A stretch of 54,644 bases of DNA from Albidovulum sp. (GTDB taxonomy: Bacteria; Pseudomonadota; Alphaproteobacteria; Rhodobacterales; Rhodobacteraceae), in contig NZ_WBUS01000004.1 of the NCBI RefSeq assembly GCF_008933605.1, forward strand, positions 1 through 54,644, in the 5' to 3' direction. A model generated the notes under the pieces. It was given only the letters and a program-made list of their open reading frames with translations. It had not been told where the DNA came from and made no database searches. The translations under genes were made by a program, and so were the position numbers. Below, piece by piece: positions 32,577 through 40,201 of this stretch (position 1 is its first letter; each line of letters begins with the position of its first letter).

Positions 32577-33371
32577 TCAGATCGGCGCGAGGCTTGCGCC
32601 GGTGATCGTCGCCCGTTCGGCGAGGTCGTTCACGAAGTCTCGCGACGCACGCGCCCAGGCGGACTTTTCCAGCGCCTGCGCGATCTTCGGCCGGACCGTC
32701 TCGTAGGGCAGCACCTGCCCCGGCGCGATGGCGTTCAGCCGGATGATGTGCCAGCCGTGCCGCGAGAGAACGGGCGCGGGGCTGATGCCGCCCTCGGGCA
32801 GGGAGCGCAGAGCCGCCTCGAACTCGGGCACGGTGTCGCCGGGGCCGAGCTGGCCCAGATGGCCGCCGGATGCCTTGGAGCCGCAGTCGCTTTCACGGGC
32901 GGCGGCGGCAAAGCCCTTGGCGTCACCCTCAAGCCGCGCCAGCAGGGCGACGGCCCGCGCCTCGGCGGAAGCGCGCTCCGCCTCGTCGCGCGGGTCGCAG
33001 GCGCAGAGAATGTGCGAGACGTCCCAGAGCGGCGAGGAGCGGTAGCGTCCGGGGTCCTTTTCCCATTCCGCGCGCACCGCGTCCTCGCCGACGGGCGCGA
33101 TTGCCAGCGCCTCGTCGAGAAGGGCGCGGATCAGGGCTTCGTCCTCGGTCTCGAAGCGGCCCGGCGCCTGTTCGAGCGGGTCGGGCGCCAGCCCGCGCCG
33201 CTTCGCCTCTTGCAGCAGCAAAGCGCGGATCGCCAGCGCCTGCGCCGCCTTGCGCCAGGCGATGCCGGGCTTGTCCTTCGGCGCGCTGTGGTTCTGCGCC
33301 TCGGCGGCGATCGCCGCCGAGGGGATGGTTTCGCCGTTGACGACGACTTCGGGGAAGAGCGCCGCGTTCAT
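32577..33371 (-). CDS. Parvulin-type peptidylprolyl isomerase, NifM-like
   Basis: A 264-residue protein. An N-terminal helical region (residues about 1-115) precedes a parvulin (PpiC) domain at about 120-235, with WDVSHILCAC, CGSKASGGHLGQLGPGDTVPEFEAALRSLPEGGISPAPVLSRHGWHIIRL in pieces. No signal peptide is seen, so it is cytoplasmic like NifM. PPIases of this type are a known companion of alphaproteobacterial nar operons and probably help assemble NarGHI. ATG 33371 has GGAG 8 bases upstream; GTG 33380, overlapping the narI stop, is the alternative. Confidence 0.85.
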   Translation of the reverse strand: MNAALFPEVVVNGETIPSAAIAAEAQNHSAPKDKPGIAWRKAAQALAIRALLLQEAKRRGLAPDPLEQAPGRFETEDEALIRALLDEALAIAPVGEDAVRAEWEKDPGRYRSSPLWDVSHILCACDPRDEAERASAEARAVALLARLEGDAKGFAAAARESDCGSKASGGHLGQLGPGDTVPEFEAALRSLPEGGISPAPVLSRHGWHIIRLNAIAPGQVLPYETVRPKIAQALEKSAWARASRDFVNDLAERATITGASLAPI

Positions 33372-33376
33372 CCGGG

Positions 33377-34141
33377 TCACTCCGCCGCGGTCGAGGCCGG
33401 GCCGCGCCGGCCCTGCTTTGCGTCATAGGCGCCGCGGCGGTCCGCCAGCGACCGTTGCCGCCGCGACCGCACCAGCTGGTAGCCGGGCCGCAGGAACAGA
33501 TAGCGCACCGGCGCGAAGAAGCCGGAAAGGACATGCGCCAGGCGGGTGAAGGGGAAGATCAGGAAGATCGTGAGACCCAGGAACAGGTGCAGCTTGAACA
33601 CCAGGGCCGCGTCGGCGATCTGGTCCGCCGCCCCGGCCTGGAAGGTGAAGATCATCTGCGCCCAGGTCATGAACTTGGTCATCTCATGCCCGTCCAGATG
33701 CTGCAACGACACGAAGATCGTGCCAATCCCCAGCACAAGTTGCGCAAGCAGCAAGGCCAGGATGGCGATGTCGGCAAAGCTCGAGGTCGCGCGGATCCGC
33801 GGATCGGTCCAGCGGCGGTGGAACAGCATGCCCCCGCCGATTAGCGCCATCACGCCGGCCACGCCACCCGCGATCACCGCCAGAAGCTGCTTCGCGCCAT
33901 GGCTGATTCCGAGGGCATCGAAGACCGCGATCGGGGTCAGAAGACCGATCAGGTGGCCGAAGAAGATCACCAGAACGCCGACATGGAACAGCACCGATCC
34001 GACGATCAGCTGCCGCCGCCGCAGAAGCTGGCTCGAGGATGTCTTCCAGGTGAACGGGTCGCGGTCGTATCGGGCGATGGACCCGATCAACAGGACGGAA
34101 AGGGCGATGTAGGGGTAGGTTCCAAAAAGGAAGTCGTGCAT
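33377..34141 (-). CDS. narI: Respiratory nitrate reductase gamma subunit (cytochrome b)
   Basis: A 254-residue membrane cytochrome with five helices. The four heme ligands are in place: His53 and His63 on one helix, His185 and His203 on another, the 18-residue spacing being that of E. coli His187/His205. It oxidises quinol on the periplasmic side and passes electrons to NarH. The start MHDFLFGTYPY at 34141 is by homology. A basic tail of about 30 residues (YQLVRSRRQRSLADRRG) is cytoplasmic. It follows narJ after 13 bases. Confidence 0.94.
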   Translation of the reverse strand: MHDFLFGTYPYIALSVLLIGSIARYDRDPFTWKTSSSQLLRRRQLIVGSVLFHVGVLVIFFGHLIGLLTPIAVFDALGISHGAKQLLAVIAGGVAGVMALIGGGMLFHRRWTDPRIRATSSFADIAILALLLAQLVLGIGTIFVSLQHLDGHEMTKFMTWAQMIFTFQAGAADQIADAALVFKLHLFLGLTIFLIFPFTRLAHVLSGFFAPVRYLFLRPGYQLVRSRRQRSLADRRGAYDAKQGRRGPASTAAE

Positions 34142-34154
34142 TCTCCGTCTCCTC

Positions 34155-34868
34155 TCATTCCGCGGCGTGCCGCGCCGCGTGCGCAGGCGTGACAGGAACA
34201 TCCATGGTGGCCAGCAGGTCGCGGACCTTCGGGCAGCCGGCATTCGGATCGGGGCCGAAGGTGACTTCGGTTTCCTCCCAGACGGCGTCGAGCGCCGCCA
34301 GGTCGGTCGGGTCATCGTCCGGCTGGGCCAGCATGTCGGCCACCGCCTCGGTGTCCGCCTGCGCGCCGGCAAGCTGGAAGAGCGCGGCGAACGCTGCGGC
34401 ATATCCGCTGTCGCGCCGGACGAGCCGGGCACCGAGGGCCTCAAGGATATGCGCCGCGTCCGCAAGGGTTTCCCGTGCCTCGGACGCGGGGCGCGAGGCG
34501 AGGAATTCCAGCAGCACCGGCAAGTGGTCGGGCAGTTCCGTGGTGGCGGGCTCGAACCCGCCGCCCCGGTAGGTCTCGATCAGGCTGACCATCGCGCCGC
34601 CCCGGTCCCGGCTTTCGCCATGGACATGCTCGAACAGGTTCAGCGACAGCGTGCGCGAGCGGTCGAAGAGCATGACATAGCTCTCCTGAACGTCGAAGAG
34701 GTCGCCCTGCCCCAGACCATCGGCAAGCCGCTGCAACGCGGCCCGCGTGTCCGGCGCGATGCGGTGATCGGCGCCCAGAACGGCCCCGATCTCCGGCATC
34801 GCGCCCTGAAGCTCGGCCGAGGGATAGCTCAGGATCAGCGACAGCGCCTTGAGTGTGCGGTCCATCAT
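34155..34868 (-). CDS. narJ: Nitrate reductase assembly chaperone (delta subunit)
   Basis: A 237-residue TorD/NarJ-family chaperone: MMDRTLKALSLILSYPSAELQGAMPEIGAVL, then YVMLFDRSRTLSLNLFEHVHGESRDRGGAMVSLIETYRGGGF, the NarJ core around residues 65-107. It holds apo-NarGH until the molybdenum cofactor and clusters are inserted; it is not part of the mature enzyme. The start ATG overlaps the last base of the narH stop. ATG 34865 is an equally possible start. Confidence 0.94.
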   Translation of the reverse strand: MMDRTLKALSLILSYPSAELQGAMPEIGAVLGADHRIAPDTRAALQRLADGLGQGDLFDVQESYVMLFDRSRTLSLNLFEHVHGESRDRGGAMVSLIETYRGGGFEPATTELPDHLPVLLEFLASRPASEARETLADAAHILEALGARLVRRDSGYAAAFAALFQLAGAQADTEAVADMLAQPDDDPTDLAALDAVWEETEVTFGPDPNAGCPKVRDLLATMDVPVTPAHAARHAAE

Positions 34869-36394
34869 CAGAACGTCTCCTGCGGCAGGGCAAAGGTCTT
34901 CTTCTTGCCCCCGAAGAGGGTGGTCTTGCCGGACGAGCCGGACGAACAGCCGTTGCCGTCGGTAAAGCCGCAGCCGCCGCGGATGTCGGCGCCTGTCTCG
35001 TTCTGTTCGCGGTGCGCCGTCGGGATGGCGAAGCGGTCCTCGTAGTCGGCGATGGCCATGATCTTGTACATGTCCTCGATCATCCGGCCCGACATGCCGA
35101 CGCGGGCGGCGATGCCCTCGTCGCGCACGCCGTCCACGCTCAGCGCCCGCATGTAGAGCCGCATGGCCGACATGCGTTCGAGCGCGTGCACGATCGGTTC
35201 CTCGTCCCCCGCCGTCAGCATGTTGGCGAGGTATTTCACCGGGATGCGCAAGCTGCGCACGTCGGGCATCTGGTCGCTCATCGCGATCTGGCCGGCCTGC
35301 GCCGCGTTCTGGATCGGCGACAGCGGCGGGATGTACCAGACCATCGGCAGGGTGCGGTATTCCGGGTGCAGCGGGAAGGCGACCTTCCAGTCCATCGCCA
35401 TCTTCCACACAGGGCTGACCTTGGCGGCCTCGATCCAGTCCTCGGGCACGCCGTCGCGGCGGGCGGCGGCGATCACCTCGGGGTCGTTGGGATCGAGGAA
35501 CACGTCGAGCTGCGCGCCATAGAGGTCGGTCTCGCGCTCCGCGCTGGCGGCCGCCTGGATCTTGTCGGCGTCATAGAGGATCACGCCCAGATAGCGGATG
35601 CGGCCGACACAGGTTTCCGAGCAGACCGTGGGCTGGCCGCTCTCGATCCGCGGGTAGCAGAAGGTGCATTTCTCGGATTTGCCGGTGTCCCAGTTGTAAT
35701 AGACCTTCTTGTAGGGGCAGCCCGAGATGCACATCCGCCAGCCGCGGCATTTTTCCTGGTCGATCAGGACGATGCCGTCCTCCTCGCGCTTGTAGATCGC
35801 GCCCGAGGGGCAGGAGGCGGAGCAGGTCGGGTTCAGGCAGTGCTCGCAGAGGCGCGGCAGATACATCATGAAGGTGTTTTCGTATTCACCGTAGATCTGC
35901 TTCTGCACGTTCTCGAAGTTGTAGTCCTGCGAGCGCTTGGCGAACTCGCCGCCGAGGATCTCTTCCCAGTTCGGACCCTTCTCGATCTTTTCCATCCGCT
36001 CGCCGGTGATCTTGGACCGGGGGCGCGCGGTCGGGAACGCCGTCATGTCGGGCGCCGATTTCAGGTGGTCGTAGTCGAAATCGAACGGCTCGTAGTAGTC
36101 GTCGATCTCGGGCATGGCGGGGTTGGCGAAGATGTTCGCCAGGATCCGCCACTTGGCCCCCTGCTTGGGTTGCAGCTTGCCGCTGGCCGAGCGCACCCAG
36201 CCGCCGTTCCAGCGTTTCTGGTTTTCCCAGTCGGTGGGATAGCCGGTGCCGGGCTTGGTCTCGACGTTGTTGAACCAGGCGTATTCCACGCCGTCGCGGC
36301 TGGTCCAGACGTTCTTGCAGGTGACCGAGCAGGTATGACACCCGATGCACTTGTCCAGGTTCAGGACCTTGCCGATTTGTGCGCGAACTCTCAT
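34868..36394 (-). CDS. narH: Respiratory nitrate reductase beta subunit (iron-sulfur protein)
   Basis: A 508-residue ferredoxin-like electron-transfer subunit. Cluster-binding segments are CIGCHTCSVTCKNVW (Cys16, 19, 22, 26), CEHCLNPTCSASCPSG, CRGWRMCISGCPYKK (where Trp replaces a Cys, the hallmark of the 3Fe-4S cluster) and CTFCYPRIESGQPTVCSETCVGR. It wires NarI hemes to the NarG cluster. Its ATG overlaps the narG stop by four bases. Length equals other NarH proteins (about 510). Confidence 0.96.
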   Translation of the reverse strand: MRVRAQIGKVLNLDKCIGCHTCSVTCKNVWTSRDGVEYAWFNNVETKPGTGYPTDWENQKRWNGGWVRSASGKLQPKQGAKWRILANIFANPAMPEIDDYYEPFDFDYDHLKSAPDMTAFPTARPRSKITGERMEKIEKGPNWEEILGGEFAKRSQDYNFENVQKQIYGEYENTFMMYLPRLCEHCLNPTCSASCPSGAIYKREEDGIVLIDQEKCRGWRMCISGCPYKKVYYNWDTGKSEKCTFCYPRIESGQPTVCSETCVGRIRYLGVILYDADKIQAAASAERETDLYGAQLDVFLDPNDPEVIAAARRDGVPEDWIEAAKVSPVWKMAMDWKVAFPLHPEYRTLPMVWYIPPLSPIQNAAQAGQIAMSDQMPDVRSLRIPVKYLANMLTAGDEEPIVHALERMSAMRLYMRALSVDGVRDEGIAARVGMSGRMIEDMYKIMAIADYEDRFAIPTAHREQNETGADIRGGCGFTDGNGCSSGSSGKTTLFGGKKKTFALPQETF

Positions 36395-39300
36395 TCCGCG
36401 GCCTCCACTTTGCGGGTTGCGGGCTGATCCAGCCAGTCAATCTTCTTCATCTTGCGGACGATCACGAATTCGTCGCGGTTGCTGCCCACGGTGCCGTAGT
36501 AGTTGAAGCCGTAGGACAGCTGCGCATAGCCGCCGATCATGTGCGTGGGTTTCAGCGTGGCGCGGGTGACCGAGTTGTGGATGCCGCCGCGATTGCCGGT
36601 CTTTTCCGAACCGGGCGTGTTCACGATCTTTTCCTGCGCGTGATACATGAAGAGCGTGCCCTGCTTGATCCGCTGGGACACCACCACCCGCGCGGTCAGC
36701 GCGCCGTTCACGTTGTAGGCCTCGACCCAGTCGTTATCGACGAGCCCCGCCTTCTTCGCGTCCACCTCGGACATCCAGACGACCGGCCCGCCGCGGTTCA
36801 GCGTCAGCATCAGGAGGTTGTCGGTATAGGTGGAGTGGATGCCCCATTTCTGGTGGGGCGTGATGAAGTTCAGCACGACATGCGGGCTGCCCTCGGCCGC
36901 GTCGTTGTTGACGGCCGCGGTGATGGTCTTCAGGTCCACCGGCGGGCGGTAGCTGACGAAGCCCTCGCCGAAGGCGCGCATCCATTCGTGATCCTGGTAA
37001 AGCTGCTGGCGCCCGGTGAGCGTCCGCCACGGGATCAGTTCGTGAACGTTGGTATAGCCCGCGTTGTAGCAGACCTCCTCGCTCTCGATCCCGGACCAGG
37101 TGGGCGACGAGATGATCTTGCGCGGCTGCGCGGCGATGTCGCGGAAGCGGATCTTGGTGTGATGCGCGCCCTCGGCCAGGTGGGCGTGGTGGCGGCCGGT
37201 GGGTTTCTCCAGCTCTTCCCATGCCTTGACGGCCACCTCGCCGTTGGTTTCGGGGGCCAGCATCAGGATCATCTCGGCCGCGTCGATGGCAGTGTCGAGC
37301 TTCGCCTGGCCCTTCGATACGCCCTCATCCGGCACGACGCCGTTCAGATCGCGCAGGTGCTTCACCTCGGTCTTGGTGTCCCAGTTGATCCCCTTGCCGC
37401 CGTTGCCGAGCTTCTCCAGGAGCGGCCCGACCGAGGTGAACTTCTTGTAGAGGTTGGGATAATCCCGCTCGACCGCGATGTAGTTCGGCGCGGTCTTGCC
37501 CGGGATCAGGTCGCATTCGCCCTTCTTCCAGTCCCTGACATGGGCCTGCGCCAGTTCGGCGGCTGTGTCGTGCAGGAGCGGAAGCTGGACGATGTCGGTC
37601 TCGACCCCCAGCACCTCGGGCGCGATTTCGCTGAACTTCTTGGCGATCGCCTTGAAGATCTCCCAGTCGGATTTCGACTCGTAGGCCGGGTCCACGGCCG
37701 CCTGAAGCGGGTGGATGAACGGGTGCATGTCCGAGGTGTTCAGGTCGTCCTTTTCATACCAGCTCGCCGTCGGCAGCACGATGTCGGAATAGACCGCCGT
37801 CGTGGACATGCGGAAGTCGATGCAGACCAGCAGGTCGAGCTTGCCCTTGGGCGCCTCGTCGTGCCAGACGGCTTCCTTCGGCTTTGCACGCCCTTCCGCG
37901 CCGAGGTCCTTGCCCATCACGCCGTGCTGCGTGCCGAGCAGGTGCTTGAGGAAGTATTCATGCCCCTTGCCGGAAGAACCGAGCAGGTTCGACCGCCAGA
38001 CGAAGAGGTTGCGCGGCCAGTTTTCCGGGGCGTCCGGGTCCTGGCAGGACATTTCCAGATCGCCGGATTTCAGCTGTTCGGCGACGTAGTCCTTGATCTC
38101 CTTGCCGGCCCTCTTCGCCGCCTTTGCCACCTCCAGCGGGTTGGTCTTCAGTTGCGGGGCCGAGGGTAGCCAGCCCATCCGTTCGGCGCGGATGTTGTAG
38201 TCGATGATGCTGATGTCCCAGTCGCCCGCGGGGGCCGTCGGCGAGAGGATCTCGCCCGCGCGCAGGGTCTCGTAGCGCCACTGGTCGGTATGGGCGTACC
38301 AGGCGCTGGTCGAGTTCATGTGCCGCGGCGGACGGTTCCAGTCGAGCGCGAAAGCGAGCGGCGTCCAGCCGGTCTGCGGGCGCAGCTTTTCCTGACCGAC
38401 ATAGTGCGACCAGCCGCCGCCTTCCTGTCCGATGCAGCCGCACATCACCAGCATGTTGATGATGCCGCGGTAGTTCATGTCCATGTGGTACCAGTGGTTC
38501 AGACCGGCCCCGAGGATGACCATGGACTTGCCATGGGTCTTCTCGGCGTTCGAGGCGAACTCGCGGGCCACGGCAATGATCTTCTCGCGCGCGACGCCGG
38601 TGATCTTCTCGGCCCAGGCCGGGGTGTAGGGCATGTCGTCGTCGAACTTCTTCGACACCCAGTCACCGCCCAGACCCCGGTCGAGCCCGTAGTTGGCGCA
38701 GAAGAGGTCGAACACCGTGGCGACGAGCACTTCCTTGCCATCGGCCAGCTTGACGCGCCGCGCGGGAACGTTCCGGGTCAGCACCTCCGGGGCATCGCAT
38801 GTCACGAAGTTTTCGCTCGCCGCGCCCCCGAAATAGGGGAAATCGACCCCCACGACCTGATCGTGGTGATCGTCGAGGATCTGGGTCAGGCGCAGGCTGA
38901 CCTCGGCCTTGCCCGCCTTCTGTTCAAGATTCCACTTGCCCTCTTCGCCCCAGCGGAACCCGATCGAGCCGTTGGGTGCCACGATCTTGCCCGACGCGTC
39001 ATCGTAGGCGACCGTTTTCCAGTCGGGATTGTTGGTCTCGCCCAGATGGCCCGCGAGATCGTCGGCCCGCAGCATGCGGCCGGGCACGAGATGGCCGTCC
39101 TTCTCGTCGAGGACAACCAGCATCGGCATGTCGGTGTATTTGCGGGCGTAATCCTCGAAATATTCGGCCTGCCGGTCGAGGTGGTATTCGCGCAGGATGA
39201 CATGGCCCATGGCCATCGCCAGCGCCGCGTCGGTGCCGGCCTGCGGGTTCAGCCAGATGTCGCCGAACTTGGCCGCCTCGGAATAGTCGGGGCTGACGAC

Positions 39301-40137
39301 GGCCGACTTGGTGCCGCGATAGCGGACCTCGGTATAGAAATGCGCGTCGGGCGTGCGCGTCTGCGGCACGTTCGAGCCCCAGAGCATCAGGAAGCCAGCG
39401 TTGTACCAGTCGGCCGATTCCGGCACGTCGGTCTGTTCGCCCCAGGTCTGGGGCGAGGCGGGCGGCAGGTCGCAATACCAGTCGTAGAACGACATGCAGG
39501 TACCGCCGAGCAGGCTCAGGTAGCGCGTTCCGGCGGCATAGCTGACCATCGACATGGCCGGGATCGGCGAGAAGCCGAACACCCGGTCGGGGCCGTAGGT
39601 CTTGGTGGTGTAGGCGTTGGCCGCGGCGACGATCTCGGTCGCCTCGTCCCAGCTGGCGCGCACGAAGCCGCCCTTGCCGCGCGTCTGGTTGATCGCATTG
39701 CGCAGGGCCGGATCGTTCTGGATGGCGGCCCAGGCGGCCACCGGCGTCTTCGTCTCGCGCATCTTGCGCCAGGCGCGCATCAGGGCGCCCCGGATCAGCG
39801 GGTTCTTCACCCGGTTCGCGGAATAGAGATACCAGCTGTAGGAGGCGCCCCGCGCGCAGCCGCGCGGCTCATGGTTGGGCAGGCCCGCACGGGTGCGGGG
39901 ATAGTCGGTCTGCTGCGTCTCCCAGGTAACGATCCCCGACTTCACGTAGATCTTCCACGAGCACGACCCGGTGCAGTTCACCCCGTGCGTCGAGCGCACG
40001 ATCTTGTCGTGCCGCCAGCGGTTCCGGTAGGTGTCCTCCCAGTCGCGGTTCTCGCGGGTGGTCTGGCCCCAACCGTCCGAAAATTGCTCCAGCTCCTTGC
40101 TCTGGAAGAAGTTCAGTCTGTCGAGCAGATGGCTCAT
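36391..40137 (-). CDS. narG: Respiratory nitrate reductase alpha subunit (molybdopterin catalytic subunit)
   Basis: A 1248-residue molybdo-bis-MGD enzyme that reduces nitrate to nitrite at the cytoplasmic face. The N-terminal FS0 cluster site is His51, Cys55, Cys59 and Cys94 (HGVNCTGSC; H-x3-C-x3-C-x34-C). The molybdenum ligand is Asp223 in YCDLPPASPQTWG, matching E. coli Asp222. The start at 40137 (MSHLLDRLNFFQSKELE) has AAAGGA upstream. It is full length. The gene lies 65 bases after narK, with a hairpin between. Confidence 0.97.
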   Translation of the reverse strand: MSHLLDRLNFFQSKELEQFSDGWGQTTRENRDWEDTYRNRWRHDKIVRSTHGVNCTGSCSWKIYVKSGIVTWETQQTDYPRTRAGLPNHEPRGCARGASYSWYLYSANRVKNPLIRGALMRAWRKMRETKTPVAAWAAIQNDPALRNAINQTRGKGGFVRASWDEATEIVAAANAYTTKTYGPDRVFGFSPIPAMSMVSYAAGTRYLSLLGGTCMSFYDWYCDLPPASPQTWGEQTDVPESADWYNAGFLMLWGSNVPQTRTPDAHFYTEVRYRGTKSAVVSPDYSEAAKFGDIWLNPQAGTDAALAMAMGHVILREYHLDRQAEYFEDYARKYTDMPMLVVLDEKDGHLVPGRMLRADDLAGHLGETNNPDWKTVAYDDASGKIVAPNGSIGFRWGEEGKWNLEQKAGKAEVSLRLTQILDDHHDQVVGVDFPYFGGAASENFVTCDAPEVLTRNVPARRVKLADGKEVLVATVFDLFCANYGLDRGLGGDWVSKKFDDDMPYTPAWAEKITGVAREKIIAVAREFASNAEKTHGKSMVILGAGLNHWYHMDMNYRGIINMLVMCGCIGQEGGGWSHYVGQEKLRPQTGWTPLAFALDWNRPPRHMNSTSAWYAHTDQWRYETLRAGEILSPTAPAGDWDISIIDYNIRAERMGWLPSAPQLKTNPLEVAKAAKRAGKEIKDYVAEQLKSGDLEMSCQDPDAPENWPRNLFVWRSNLLGSSGKGHEYFLKHLLGTQHGVMGKDLGAEGRAKPKEAVWHDEAPKGKLDLLVCIDFRMSTTAVYSDIVLPTASWYEKDDLNTSDMHPFIHPLQAAVDPAYESKSDWEIFKAIAKKFSEIAPEVLGVETDIVQLPLLHDTAAELAQAHVRDWKKGECDLIPGKTAPNYIAVERDYPNLYKKFTSVGPLLEKLGNGGKGINWDTKTEVKHLRDLNGVVPDEGVSKGQAKLDTAIDAAEMILMLAPETNGEVAVKAWEELEKPTGRHHAHLAEGAHHTKIRFRDIAAQPRKIISSPTWSGIESEEVCYNAGYTNVHELIPWRTLTGRQQLYQDHEWMRAFGEGFVSYRPPVDLKTITAAVNNDAAEGSPHVVLNFITPHQKWGIHSTYTDNLLMLTLNRGGPVVWMSEVDAKKAGLVDNDWVEAYNVNGALTARVVVSQRIKQGTLFMYHAQEKIVNTPGSEKTGNRGGIHNSVTRATLKPTHMIGGYAQLSYGFNYYGTVGSNRDEFVIVRKMKKIDWLDQPATRKVEAAE

Positions 40138-40165
40138 CTGGGTTTCCTTTCGGTTGTCAGGGTTC

Positions 40166-40186
40166 GGGCGACGGCCTGCGTCGCCC
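40166..40186 (-). terminator. Intercistronic hairpin between narK and narG
   Basis: An 8-bp perfect stem (GGGCGACG / CGTCGCCC) with a 5-base loop occupies most of the 64-base gap. There is no T tract on the minus strand, so it is better read as an RNA-processing or stability element separating the narK and narG messages than as a full terminator. Confidence 0.5.
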
Positions 40187-40201
40187 GGAAGTTCGGTCAG
40201 G

